From contig JAFRPB010000108.1 of assembly GCA_017429345.1 (NCBI GenBank), positions 1 to 60,896 on the forward strand: a DNA stretch of 60,896 bases, in the 5' to 3' direction. The translations under genes were made by a program, and so were the position numbers. The notes beneath the pieces are model-generated. The model was given only the letters and a program-made list of their open reading frames with translations, did no database searches and had not been told where the DNA came from. The first letter of the stretch is position 1. Each line of letters opens with the position of its first letter. The DNA comes from Clostridia bacterium. Lineage in GTDB: Bacteria; Bacillota; Clostridia; Oscillospirales; Acutalibacteraceae. This document shows positions 44,745 through 52,847 of this stretch, piece after piece.

Positions 44745-45647
44745 ATGGGTATGGATGAGTCAAGAGTCGCTTTTATCGCCATTGTCGGTTGCCCGAACGT
44801 CGGGAAATCATCGATCCTGAATCGTCTGCTCGGTGAAAAGATCGCGATCGTTTCACCGAAACCGCAGACGACGCGCACGGGCATCACCGGCGTTCTGACG
44901 ACGCCGGACAATGTACAGCTTATTTTTACTGATACGCCGGGATTTCACAAACCGAAAAACAAACTCGGCGAGATTATGGTCCACACCGTTGACGAGAGCG
45001 TCAGCGGCGTGGATGTTTGTCTTTTTGTCGTCGAGCCCGAAAAAGAGCTGCGAGCGGCGGAGCTCGAGCTTCTGCGCAGACTGAAAGCCGCAAAAGCGCC
45101 GGTCGTTCTCGCGGTGAATAAGACGGACGCGGTCAAAGACAAGGCGGAGATCGCGCTTCTGATCCTGAAGCTCACGAAGGAATGCGATTTTGAGGCGGTC
45201 GTGCCGGTATCTGCGCTGAAAAACGAAGGGATCGACGAGCTGCTCGACGAGCTGAAAAAACTCAGCGCTCCGTCGATGCATTTTTTCCCCGACGATACGC
45301 TGACAGATCAGCCCGAGCGTGTGATCGCCGCAGAGCTGATCCGCGAAAAAATGCTGCTGCGGCTCGATAAAGAGGTGCCGCACGGCGTCGCCGTCGCGAT
45401 CGAGCGTTTTTCTGAACGGGACGACGCGGATATTCTCGATATCGACGCCGTAATATATTGCGAAAAAGAGAGCCACAAGGGAATTATTATCGGCAAAGGC
45501 GGCGCGATGCTCAAAGCGATTTCGACCGCCGCTCGAAAGGATCTCGAACGTTTCTTTGAAATTCAGGTCAACCTCAAGTGCTGGGTCAAGGTCAAAGAAG
45601 ACTGGCGCAACCGCGAGGGACTGATCCATAATTTCGGTTTGGACTGA
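44745..45647 (+). CDS. era: GTPase Era
   Basis: 300 aa. G1 GCPNVGKSS, effector TTRTGITGV, DTPGFHKPK, NKTDAV, SAL, then a C-terminal KH domain (GIIIGKGGAMLKAI). Assists 30S ribosome assembly at the 16S 3' end. Start ATG 44745 or 44751; no strong Shine-Dalgarno, distance to ybeY 10 bases, hence coupled translation. recO follows after 5 bases. Confidence 0.95.
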   Translation: MGMDESRVAFIAIVGCPNVGKSSILNRLLGEKIAIVSPKPQTTRTGITGVLTTPDNVQLIFTDTPGFHKPKNKLGEIMVHTVDESVSGVDVCLFVVEPEKELRAAELELLRRLKAAKAPVVLAVNKTDAVKDKAEIALLILKLTKECDFEAVVPVSALKNEGIDELLDELKKLSAPSMHFFPDDTLTDQPERVIAAELIREKMLLRLDKEVPHGVAVAIERFSERDDADILDIDAVIYCEKESHKGIIIGKGGAMLKAISTAARKDLERFFEIQVNLKCWVKVKEDWRNREGLIHNFGLD

Positions 45648-45652
45648 TCGGT

Positions 45653-46408
45653 ATGGCGGGCGTTTCTTTCAGCACCGACGGGCTGGTGCTCAAAATCAGG
45701 CATACAGGCGAGAGCGACAGAATCGTTTCCGTTCTGACGCGCGATCGCGGCGTATTGAGCGCGTTCGCCAAAGGAGCGCGCCGGCCGAAAAGCAAGCTGA
45801 ACAGCGGAACGCAGAGCTTTTGCTTTGCCGATTTCTCGTTTTCGCAGGGCAGAAGCGACGCGATGAACATTACCGAAGCGGCGGTGAAAGAGGTCTTTTA
45901 CGATCTGAATAAGGATCTTTACAGGCTCGCTCTCGCGCAGTATTTCGCCCAGCTTGCCGAGGAGCTCGTTCCCCCCGGCGACAGCGACGGCGAACCGCTT
46001 CGACTGCTTTTGAACGCTTTGTATTTTCTTTCTTCCGAAAAAAAAGACCCCGCCGTATTGAAAGCGGTTGTTGAATTGCGGCTCTGCGCGTGGGCGGGAT
46101 ATATGCCGGATCTGTCCGGCTGCAGCATCTGCGGCGACGTCGGAAAAGAAGAAATGTTTCTCGACTGTTCCGCAGGCGTATTCTTTTGCCCAAAATGCGG
46201 CGGCTCCATGAAGGGCGCGCGTCTTTCCCGCAGCGCGTACGACGCGATGTCAAATCTGCTTACGGGAACGCTTTCGGAGGCGTTTTCCCTTTCACAGCCT
46301 CGTGAAGTCGTTCGGGAACTCGGCAAAGCGGCGGAGCGCTTTGTGCTCTCGCAAACCGAGCGCGGGTATGCGACGCTTGATTTTCTGAAGTCCGTCGGCG
46401 CAAAATAA
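45653..46408 (+). CDS. recO: DNA repair protein RecO
   Basis: 251 aa. N-terminal OB domain (LVLKIRHTGESDRIVSVLT, SAFAKGARRPKS) and the zinc finger CSICGDVG...FFCPKCGG in the middle of the helical domain. Anneals SSB-coated DNA and loads RecA with RecR. Ends the era operon; a hairpin terminator follows at 46411. Confidence 0.93.
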   Translation: MAGVSFSTDGLVLKIRHTGESDRIVSVLTRDRGVLSAFAKGARRPKSKLNSGTQSFCFADFSFSQGRSDAMNITEAAVKEVFYDLNKDLYRLALAQYFAQLAEELVPPGDSDGEPLRLLLNALYFLSSEKKDPAVLKAVVELRLCAWAGYMPDLSGCSICGDVGKEEMFLDCSAGVFFCPKCGGSMKGARLSRSAYDAMSNLLTGTLSEAFSLSQPREVVRELGKAAERFVLSQTERGYATLDFLKSVGAK

Positions 46409-46410
46409 AA

Positions 46411-46440
46411 AAGCGGAACGGCATACCGTCCGCTTCTTTA
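46411..46440 (+). terminator. Rho-independent-type terminator after recO
   Basis: AAGCGGAACGG / CCGTCCGCTT stem with a small loop (46411-46435), preceded by an A-run and followed by CTTTATATTT. Probably also serves the convergent TetR gene. Confidence 0.7.
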
Positions 46441-46452
46441 TATTTCGCTTTT

Positions 46453-47037
46453 TTATTTCTCTGTCGGCGCAAAAGAGCGTTCGAGAATCGATGAGACGAT
46501 CTCGATCATATCCTGCCGGGGCAGATCGATTTCTCCGATGAACCGGTCCACGATAACAGACAGAAACGCAGATACGTAAAACGCGCAGTAGACCTTGAGC
46601 TCGTTGATGTTATTGCTTTTGAGGTTTGCCGTCGTTTCCTCTGAAAGCAGCTTTTCGGTCATTGCTTTTTTCATTGAAGTAATGAATTCTCCGGACTTAT
46701 CCGAAAGATACAGCTTTTTGTAATAATCGGCGTCGGCGGAAAGATGATCGGCGATCGCGGTCAATACGGGCTTGGGATCGAGATATATGTTGCCGATCCC
46801 CGTGCTTTCGGTGATTTCGATGATCCTGGCCGATTCTTCCCGGATGATTGCCGACAGCAAATCGTCAATATCGTTATAGTGCGCATAAAAAGTGCTGCGG
46901 CTGACGCCTGCTTTCGCTATGACGGCGGTAACAGTCACTTTATTGATCGGGTTTTGGTAAAGCAGCTCTGCAAATGCATGCTTCAGTTGATTTTTCGATG
47001 CGATTGAGCTTTTATATTCGGCGCGTTTTCTTTCCAT
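46453..47037 (-). CDS. TetR-family transcriptional regulator
   Basis: 194 aa. Helix-turn-helix in VTVTAVIAKAGVSRSTFYAHY (about 36-56). The rest is a ligand domain with DUF-like TetR_C pattern (KKLYLSDKSGEFITSMKKAM). ATG 47037 is preferred because GGAGG lies ten bases upstream; TTG 47046 would overlap it. Divergent from the RNA methyltransferase gene; an imperfect operator AAAACATGTTTT lies between them. The target is not evident. Confidence 0.85.
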   Translation of the reverse strand: MERKRAEYKSSIASKNQLKHAFAELLYQNPINKVTVTAVIAKAGVSRSTFYAHYNDIDDLLSAIIREESARIIEITESTGIGNIYLDPKPVLTAIADHLSADADYYKKLYLSDKSGEFITSMKKAMTEKLLSEETTANLKSNNINELKVYCAFYVSAFLSVIVDRFIGEIDLPRQDMIEIVSSILERSFAPTEK

Positions 47038-47079
47038 AATTGTCAATCCTCCGAAACGATTTTTGAATAAATATACATA

Positions 47080-47091
47080 AAAACATGTTTT
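47080..47091. promoter_or_regulatory. Candidate TetR operator palindrome
   Basis: Perfect 12-bp palindrome AAAACATGTTTT in the AT-rich region upstream of the leftward TetR gene; a second short palindrome ACAATTGT lies further on. Autoregulation is an inference from position. Confidence 0.35.
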
Positions 47092-47220
47092 ATTATATCG
47101 TTATTATTAAATATTACAATACAATTGTTTTATATTTAACGATTATTCCATCATTTATTAAAACAAACGACATAATTCGGCCTTGCGTCTATTATTCTTT
47201 TTGGGTGAGATTATATAAAT

Positions 47221-47247
47221 ATGCAAAATATGTATGATATTGAATAA
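47221..47247 (+). CDS. Possible 8-codon leader ORF upstream of the rRNA methyltransferase
   Basis: ATG at 47221 codes MQNMYDIE and stops two bases before the methyltransferase ATG. GGGTGAGA ten bases upstream could start it, whereas the methyltransferase ATG lacks a Shine-Dalgarno. Translational coupling is possible; chance is not excluded. Confidence 0.25.
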   Translation: MQNMYDIE

Positions 47248-47249
47248 TT

Positions 47250-48410
47250 ATGAATAATCAAAACATTTTCTGTGAAAAACAAAACAAGTGCGGCGCCTGT
47301 CAGCTGCAGAATCTGAGCTATCCCGCACAGCTTCATTTTAAAATGGCGAAAACGATCCGCCTGCTTGGCAGATTTGGTCGGGTGAGTGAGATTCTCGGCA
47401 TGGAGGAGCCTTTTCATTATCGGAATAAGGCACAGGCCGCGTTCGGCAAAACGGCGCGCGGCAAGCTGATCTCCGGGATCTATCAGAGCGGAACGCACAG
47501 GATCGTCGCGGCGGACAGCTGCTATCTTGAAAATCCTGAGTCGGATGAGATTATTGTCACGATCCGCAATCTCGCGCAATCCTTCGGGTATGAGGCATAC
47601 GACGAGGACGCACATACGGGCTTTTTGCGTCATGTTCTTATCAGAAACGGCGTTGTATCGGGTCAGTTTCTCGTCGCGCTCGTCACCGGAACGCCGGTCT
47701 TTCCTCGAAAGAATGATTTTATCAAAGCGCTTCTTGAGGCGCATCCGCAGATCACGACCGTTGTGCAGAGCGTGAACCGATCCGATACGAGCATGGTGCT
47801 CGGCGAGCGTCAGATCGTATTATACGGCAGTGGGCATATTGAGGATGAGCTGTGCGGCTGCCGGTTCCGCATTTCCGCCGCATCTTTTTACCAGATCAAT
47901 CATGCGCAGACGGAAAAGCTTTACGGCGCAGCTGTCGGTTTCGCGCAGCTGAAAAAGACAGACCGTGTGCTCGACGCTTACTGCGGCGTCGGCACGATCG
48001 GTCTGATCGCAGCGAGGACCGGCTGCGAGGTCATCGGCGCGGAGATCAACGCCGACGCGGTACGGGACGCAATTGAGAACAGAAAGCTCAACGGGGCGAA
48101 AAACGTCCGCTTTGTCAACGCCGACGCGGGGGAGTTCATGCGCTCTGTCGCGGAGGAAAAAGAGAAAATTGACGTTGTGTTTACCGATCCGCCCCGCGCC
48201 GGCTGCAGCCGTGAATTTTTGCAGTCGCTCTGCAGACTTGCGCCGGAGCGCGTCGTCTATATCTCATGCAATCCCGAAACGCAGGCAAGAGATCTTGCTT
48301 ATCTTACAAAAAACGGTTACAGCGTAAAAAGAATACAGCCGGTCGATATGTTCCCGCATACGAATCATATTGAAACCGTTGTGAAACTCGCTCGCGGCGG
48401 GCGGAGCTGA
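47250..48410 (+). CDS. 23S rRNA (uracil-5-)-methyltransferase RlmCD/RumA family
   Basis: 386 aa. Four-Cys iron-sulfur cluster (CEKQNKCGAC at the N-terminus, then CYLENPESDE), SAM domain VLDAYCGVGTIGLIAA, and the catalytic DPPRAGCSREF and YISCNPETQARDL motifs. It lacks the N-terminal TRAM domain present in many members, so it is a short form. Makes m5U in 23S rRNA (exact site not determinable). Start ATG 47250 has no clear Shine-Dalgarno. Confidence 0.85.
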   Translation: MNNQNIFCEKQNKCGACQLQNLSYPAQLHFKMAKTIRLLGRFGRVSEILGMEEPFHYRNKAQAAFGKTARGKLISGIYQSGTHRIVAADSCYLENPESDEIIVTIRNLAQSFGYEAYDEDAHTGFLRHVLIRNGVVSGQFLVALVTGTPVFPRKNDFIKALLEAHPQITTVVQSVNRSDTSMVLGERQIVLYGSGHIEDELCGCRFRISAASFYQINHAQTEKLYGAAVGFAQLKKTDRVLDAYCGVGTIGLIAARTGCEVIGAEINADAVRDAIENRKLNGAKNVRFVNADAGEFMRSVAEEKEKIDVVFTDPPRAGCSREFLQSLCRLAPERVVYISCNPETQARDLAYLTKNGYSVKRIQPVDMFPHTNHIETVVKLARGGRS

Positions 48411-48445
48411 TCGGACGAGCGTCAGAAGAAGGAGAAAAGAACATC

Positions 48446-49141
48446 ATGATTTTGGTTTCAATCCTCGGCGATTCCCTCAGCACATTTGAGGGCTTTAACC
48501 CGGTGGGATACGCCGTTTATTATAATCAACAGATGCAGATGCGCAACGAGCTGAAAGACGTCTATGATACATGGTGGGCGATGGTGAATCAGCAGATGCA
48601 TGCTTTTCTGTGCGTCAATAACTCGTATTCGGGCAGCAGGGTATCGGGACCGGGATTCCCGGCGGCATCCTGCCCCGAAAGGATATCCGGCCTGAGAACA
48701 AATGAGTACAGTCCGGATTATATTCTGGTATACATAGGATTTAATGATTTCGGGAACGGGGTAAAAATCAGCAACGGCAGATTCGGATCATTCTCCGATA
48801 AAAGCGGGATCTGTTTTGAAGAATCCTATGAATTGATGTTGGATCGGTTAAAAGAACAGTATCCCGCCGCCGTGATTATCTGCGGAACGCTTATGCGCAC
48901 GAAAATGAAGTATGATGAGAGCTGGAGTTTCCCTGAAAAATTCGCCGGGGTCGATTTTGAGGATTATAATAACGCCATACGCAGGGCGGTAACGAAAAAA
49001 AGAGTGTTTCTGGCGGACCTGAGCGCGTTGAATATCCGCTATGAAACGCTCGACGGTTCACATCCCACAAAAGAGGGGCATCGAACGATCGCCGCAGCAT
49101 GGTTAAAGTGTTTCGCGGATCTGAATATCTTGAGCATATAG
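48446..49141 (+). CDS. SGNH/GDSL hydrolase
   Basis: 231 aa, no signal peptide. Catalytic blocks: GDSLS (8-12, nucleophile Ser), GFND, and DGSHPTKEGH containing the Asp-x-x-His dyad. A cytoplasmic esterase or acetylhydrolase, possibly for glycans; substrate unknown. AGAAGGAGA precedes ATG 48446. Co-directional with the methyltransferase, 35 bases after it. Confidence 0.85.
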   Translation: MILVSILGDSLSTFEGFNPVGYAVYYNQQMQMRNELKDVYDTWWAMVNQQMHAFLCVNNSYSGSRVSGPGFPAASCPERISGLRTNEYSPDYILVYIGFNDFGNGVKISNGRFGSFSDKSGICFEESYELMLDRLKEQYPAAVIICGTLMRTKMKYDESWSFPEKFAGVDFEDYNNAIRRAVTKKRVFLADLSALNIRYETLDGSHPTKEGHRTIAAAWLKCFADLNILSI

Positions 49142-49183
49142 CATTCTCTCATCTCACCTTCCAATAAAAAGGAACGTTTGCTT

Positions 49184-49651
49184 ATGAAAAAAACAGGTGT
49201 TGTCGCTTTTATTATCACGGTTTTGCTGGTTGCCGCCGCGCTTCTCTCATTTACCGAATGCGTTACGGTTACGCATCATGCGGCGTTCAACGCGTTTTCC
49301 GGTGAAATGGGGCAAGCAGATTCGATCGTCACACAGGAGCGTTATTCCCCCGTGTTCCTCGGCGTTTTGACTCTGGCGGAGCTGATTCTTTTATGGGCGA
49401 TTAAAAAGCGCTTTACCTGCTGGATCGGCATTCTTCTGAATATTACGGCAACCGCGGGCCCCTGCGTCTTCATGACGGCGCGCAAAATCGCGAGCGAAAT
49501 GATAGCAGAATCAATTTATGACTACCGTCCGGCATATAACGAGTACAGGTTCGCTCTTCCCGTTTATCTGATTCTGCTGCTCGGGTGCGCTGTTACGGTG
49601 TTGTATATTATTCTATTCCGTTGGCGCAAAAACGAGCTTCCGGTAGCGTGA
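49184..49651 (+). CDS. Hypothetical membrane protein, 155 aa
   Basis: Family not recognised. Four hydrophobic segments: about 3-23, 57-72, 80-98 and 125-145; the loop between 25 and 55 (ECVTVTHHAAFNAFSGEMGQ) is likely outside. ATG 49184 preferred over TTG 49178 because AAAAGGAAC fits it. Followed by a gap of 183 bases with a promoter for the next operon. Confidence 0.65.
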   Translation: MKKTGVVAFIITVLLVAAALLSFTECVTVTHHAAFNAFSGEMGQADSIVTQERYSPVFLGVLTLAELILLWAIKKRFTCWIGILLNITATAGPCVFMTARKIASEMIAESIYDYRPAYNEYRFALPVYLILLLGCAVTVLYIILFRWRKNELPVA

Positions 49652-49767
49652 GCGTTTTTCCGTTGAAAAACACGGAATAAAGCTGCAAACAACATGCGCA
49701 GACGGCTTTTCTGCGGTTGCGGTATGATTGCAGCAAACTTCGACTCTCCGGAATGACCGATTCCGTC

Positions 49768-49795
49768 TTGACATTTGCTTAAATTTATTTATTAT
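49768..49795 (+). promoter_or_regulatory. Promoter for the DUF1858-HMA-rhaA operon
   Basis: TTGACA (49768-49773), 16-bp spacer, TATTAT (49790-49795); TATAAT at 49795-49800 offers an alternative -10 with the overlapping TTGCTT box. Confidence 0.55.
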
Positions 49796-49834
49796 ATAAT
49801 TTGTAATCATTTATTAATTTCGGAGGAAGAAAAA

Positions 49835-50050
49835 ATGCAGTTTACAAAAGAAACGACCATGGGCGAGATGCTTGAATTCGATCCGGAGATCGCGCTGGTT
49901 CTGATGCAGTGCGGCATGCACTGCGTCGGCTGCCCGTCCTCGATCGGGGAATCGCTTGAGGAAGCCTGCATGGTGCACGGCCTTGACGCGGACGACGTCA
50001 TGAAGATCATCAACGACTTTGTGAAAGAGAATCATCCCGACGGCGAATAA
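49835..50050 (+). CDS. DUF1858-domain protein
   Basis: 71 aa. The motif [11 protein letters not shown] (29-39) and N-terminal [18 protein letters not shown] are typical of DUF1858, a small domain also found at the N-terminus of hybrid-cluster-associated or methyltransferase proteins in anaerobes. The three Cys may bind metal or a cluster. Shine-Dalgarno CGGAGGAAG. First of a tight series with an HMA protein and rhaA. Confidence 0.85.
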   Translation: MQFTKETTMGEMLEFDPEIALVLMQCGMHCVGCPSSIGESLEEACMVHGLDADDVMKIINDFVKENHPDGE

Positions 50051-50074
50051 GCCGAAAAGAAAGGAAGATCCGAT

Positions 50075-50302
50075 ATGTACAAAATGACGCTGAACGTCGA
50101 CGGCATGATGTGTTCCCATTGCGAAAAGCATGTGAACGACGAGATCCGCGGCCGTTTCGACGTGGAGAGCGTTACGTCGTCGCATACGACGGATACGACA
50201 GAGATCATTGCCGCCGAGCCGATCAGCGAGCTGGAGCTCGGCATGGCGATCGACGCAGCCGGCTACAAGCTTCTCGGTATGGAAACGGAAGAGATCGACT
50301 GA
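50075..50302 (+). CDS. Heavy-metal-associated (HMA) domain protein, CopZ-like
   Basis: 75 aa, a single ferredoxin-like HMA fold. The motif GMMCSHCEKHV gives Cys13 and Cys16 for Cu(I) or other soft-metal binding. Probably a metallochaperone; a copper ATPase (copA) is 2.5 kb downstream on the other strand. Located between DUF1858 and rhaA, 24 and 27 bases away. Confidence 0.85.
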   Translation: MYKMTLNVDGMMCSHCEKHVNDEIRGRFDVESVTSSHTTDTTEIIAAEPISELELGMAIDAAGYKLLGMETEEID

Positions 50303-50329
50303 TCCGGAAAGAAAGAAAGGAAAATAACA

Positions 50330-51568
50330 ATGTCAAGATTTGACGAAGCAAAAAAAATATACGCCTCTCTCGGCGTTGACGCGCAGAAAGCGATCGAAAC
50401 CGTCGGCAGCGTGCCGATCTCGATCCACTGCTGGCAGGGCGACGACGTCGTCGGTTTTGACAGCAGGGAATCGCTGTCCGGCGGCATTCAGACCACCGGC
50501 AATTATCCGGGCAAGGCGACGACCCCCGAGCAGCTGATGGCGGATATCGACAAGGCGTTCTCGATGATCCCCGGCGCGAAAAAACTCAATCTTCACGCGT
50601 GCTACGCGATCTTTGAAGACGGCGAGTTTGCCGACAGAGACAAGATCGGGCCGAAGCATTTCAAAAAATGGGTCGATTTCGCGAATGAGCGCGGCTGGGG
50701 GCTTGATTTCAATCCCACGCTGTTTTCGCACCCGATGGTAAAGGATAATCTTACCCTTTCGTCTCCCGATCCCGCGACGCGCGCGTTCTGGATCGAGCAC
50801 TGCAAACGGTGCATCGAGATCTCGAATTATTTCGCCGAGGCGACGGGCAAGCCCTGCGTGATGAATATCTGGATCCCGGACGGGTATAAGGATATCCCCG
50901 CAGACCGTCTCGGGCCGCGGATGCGTTTTGCCGCCTCGCTTGACGAGATCCTGAAAACGCCTTACGATAAAGAAAAGGTTTATATCACCCTCGAATCGAA
51001 GGTTTTCGGCATCGGGCTTGAGGCCTATACCGTCGGCTCATCGGAATTTACGCTCGGTTACGCCGCGTCCCGCGGGATCACGCCGCTGATGGATAACGGC
51101 CATTATCACCCGACGGAGATGGTTTCGGATAAGATATCTTCGCTTCTGTGCTATCACGAAAAGATCGGTCTTCATATCACGCGCCCGATGCGCTGGGATT
51201 CCGACCATGTGGTGCTCTTTGACGACGAGACGCGCGAGATCGCGAAAGAAATCGTCCGCAACGGCGCGCTTGAGCGCACCTTTATCTCGACCGACTATTT
51301 CGACGCTTCGATCAACCGCATCTGCGCATGGGTGACGGGCGTCCGCAATGTTCGCAAGGCGCTTCTTTTCGCCCTGCTTCAGCCGGATGATAAGATGAAG
51401 GCATTGCAGGATAACGCCGAGTTCAGCGAGCTGATGACGCTCTGCGAGCGCATGAAGACTGCGCCGTTCGGCGACGTATGGAACGAATATCTTGCCCGCG
51501 AAGGTCTCGGCGACGATTATTTCGAAGAGATCCGCGCGTATGAAAAAGACGTTCTTCTGAAGAGATAA
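50330..51568 (+). CDS. rhaA: L-rhamnose isomerase
   Basis: 412 aa, normal length. ISIHCWQGDDVVGFD at the N-terminus, NLHACYAIF, LDFNPTLFSHPM, and metal ligands in TLESKVFGIGLE and LMDNGHYHPTE are the family signatures. Interconverts L-rhamnose and L-rhamnulose. A hairpin at 51577-51604 and rhaD follow; no rhaB kinase or regulator is present nearby. Confidence 0.95.
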   Translation: MSRFDEAKKIYASLGVDAQKAIETVGSVPISIHCWQGDDVVGFDSRESLSGGIQTTGNYPGKATTPEQLMADIDKAFSMIPGAKKLNLHACYAIFEDGEFADRDKIGPKHFKKWVDFANERGWGLDFNPTLFSHPMVKDNLTLSSPDPATRAFWIEHCKRCIEISNYFAEATGKPCVMNIWIPDGYKDIPADRLGPRMRFAASLDEILKTPYDKEKVYITLESKVFGIGLEAYTVGSSEFTLGYAASRGITPLMDNGHYHPTEMVSDKISSLLCYHEKIGLHITRPMRWDSDHVVLFDDETREIAKEIVRNGALERTFISTDYFDASINRICAWVTGVRNVRKALLFALLQPDDKMKALQDNAEFSELMTLCERMKTAPFGDVWNEYLAREGLGDDYFEEIRAYEKDVLLKR

Positions 51569-51576
51569 AACAAAAA

Positions 51577-51604
51577 GCGGGTTCCGATCCCGGTCGGAGC
51601 CCGC
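51577..51604 (+). terminator. Stem-loop between rhaA and rhaD (no T-run)
   Basis: GCGGGTTCCGA / TCGGAGCCCGC stem of 11 bp with a six-base loop. No T-run follows, so it may act as a processing or stability element between the two genes rather than a full terminator. Confidence 0.5.
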
Positions 51605-51640
51605 GCGGCATATTATCAGAATAAGAAAGCAGGGTTGAAA

Positions 51641-52477
51641 ATGAAAAAAGTAACGGACGCTCCTTTTCTGCAGGATTTTGTTGAGGCTACGCAGAATATC
51701 TACCGTCTCGGCTGGGCGGAGCGCAACGGCGGAAATATCAGCTATCTGATCGGCGAGGACGAGGCAAAGGAATATCTCGACCTTGACAACGCGCTGCGCA
51801 CGATCCCCACGGGCTTCGACGCGCGCGGCGTTGAAGGAAAAATTTTCCTCGTTACCGGCGCGGGGAAGTATTTCCGCAACGTGATCAAGGATCCCGCGGC
51901 AAATCTCGGCATTATCCGCGTGGGTGCGGACGGCGCTTCGGCGGACGTGTTGTGGGGCTTCAAAGACGGCGGCAGACCGACCTCGGAGTTCTCGGCGCAT
52001 ATTCTTTCGCATCGGGCGAGACTTTCCGTCGATCCAGAGAACAAAATCGTGATGCACTGTCACCCGAATTATACCATGGCGATGACTTACAGCCATGAGC
52101 TGGACGAGGCGAAATTCACGCGCACGCTCTGGTCGCTCAATACCGAATGCATCGTCGATTTTCCCGACGGCGTCGGCGTTCTGCCGTGGATGCCCTGCGG
52201 CACGCCCGAGATCGGCGCGGCGACTGCGGAAAAGCTGAAGGAATTTCGTATCGTCGTATGGGCGATCCACGGGATCTACGCGGTCGGCAGAAATATGGAC
52301 GAGGCGTTCGGGCTGATTGAAACGGTGGAAAAAACCGCGACGACTTATCTGATCGGCTCACACTTGCCGATCGTCAACCGGATTCCGGACGACGGCCTCG
52401 CGGAGCTCTGCTCGATCTATGACAAAAAGAATTACAGAAAAGACTTTTTGCCCGAGCTTTCTGAAAAATATAAATAA
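51641..52477 (+). CDS. rhaD: Rhamnulose-1-phosphate aldolase
   Basis: 278 aa, class II aldolase/adducin family. Glu and His zinc ligands appear in SEFSAHILSHRA, MHCHPNYTMAMTY and WAIHGIYAVGRNMDEAFGLIE. Splits L-rhamnulose 1-phosphate into DHAP and L-lactaldehyde. The first enzyme (rhaA) is 72 bases upstream, but the intervening kinase step is not encoded here. ATG 51641 follows GCAGGG. A bidirectional terminator follows. Confidence 0.93.
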   Translation: MKKVTDAPFLQDFVEATQNIYRLGWAERNGGNISYLIGEDEAKEYLDLDNALRTIPTGFDARGVEGKIFLVTGAGKYFRNVIKDPAANLGIIRVGADGASADVLWGFKDGGRPTSEFSAHILSHRARLSVDPENKIVMHCHPNYTMAMTYSHELDEAKFTRTLWSLNTECIVDFPDGVGVLPWMPCGTPEIGAATAEKLKEFRIVVWAIHGIYAVGRNMDEAFGLIETVEKTATTYLIGSHLPIVNRIPDDGLAELCSIYDKKNYRKDFLPELSEKYK

Positions 52478-52495
52478 AAGTGAATATGAAAAAAC

Positions 52496-52522
52496 GCCGG
52501 CTCGTAAGAACCGGCTTTTTTT
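52496..52522. terminator. Bidirectional terminator between rhaD and the small peptide gene
   Basis: GCCGG (52496-52500) pairs with CCGGC (52511-52515), extendable on both sides, with a run of A before and T after it (52515-52522). It ends rhaD rightward and the peptide gene leftward. Confidence 0.8.
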
Positions 52523-52555
52523 GTTGCAACAATGTATCGGATTCAGACTCCGAGA

Positions 52556-52732
52556 TCAGTTAAGGCCGTCGGCAATGCTGCCCAGATCGATGTCGCCGAG
52601 ATTCAGCCCGCCGAGATAGCTGCCGGCCATGGAGATGGTTTCTTCATTAAGAAGACCGAGCTTCCAGAGAACTTTCGCAAGCTTCAGAACGATCTTAGCA
52701 ATCTTAAGAAATACTTTTACAACAGTTTCCAT
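52556..52732 (-). CDS. Novel 58-aa cationic amphipathic peptide
   Basis: No family recognised. The start has an ideal AAAGGAGG nine or so bases upstream, and a near-consensus promoter at 52781-52809, so it looks like a strongly expressed single gene. Residues 4-25 form a Lys-faced amphipathic helix with Lys at 6, 10, 13, 17, 20 and 24 (spacing 4-3-4-3-4) and Val/Leu/Ile/Phe/Trp on the rest. The second half, GLNLGDIDLGSIADGLN, has a five-residue rhythm of large aliphatic residues and is acidic. There is no signal peptide. Possible roles (all inference): leaderless bacteriocin, phenol-soluble-modulin-like peptide, toxin, or membrane-curvature-binding factor. Confidence 0.7.
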   Translation of the reverse strand: METVVKVFLKIAKIVLKLAKVLWKLGLLNEETISMAGSYLGGLNLGDIDLGSIADGLN

Positions 52733-52780
52733 AATTCAAATGTCCTCCTTTCCGAAGAATTGCAGTTACCTACATCTTGT

Positions 52781-52809
52781 ATTATACAGTATCGTTTTTT
52801 AAATTGCAA
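52781..52809 (-). promoter_or_regulatory. Strong promoter of the 58-aa peptide gene
   Basis: Minus strand TTGCAA (52804-52809), 17-bp spacer, TATAAT (52781-52786), about 50 bases upstream of the ATG. It lies just after the copA stop, so the peptide gene need not depend on copA transcription. Confidence 0.8.
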
Positions 52810-52847
52810 CACAAATTGTAAAAATTCTCATCTTTATCAAATTGCTG

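Noticed and set aside
51038-52270. 410-codon leftward ORF opposite rhaA and rhaD
   Set aside because: Shadow of two well-recognised enzymes; no family features or start site.
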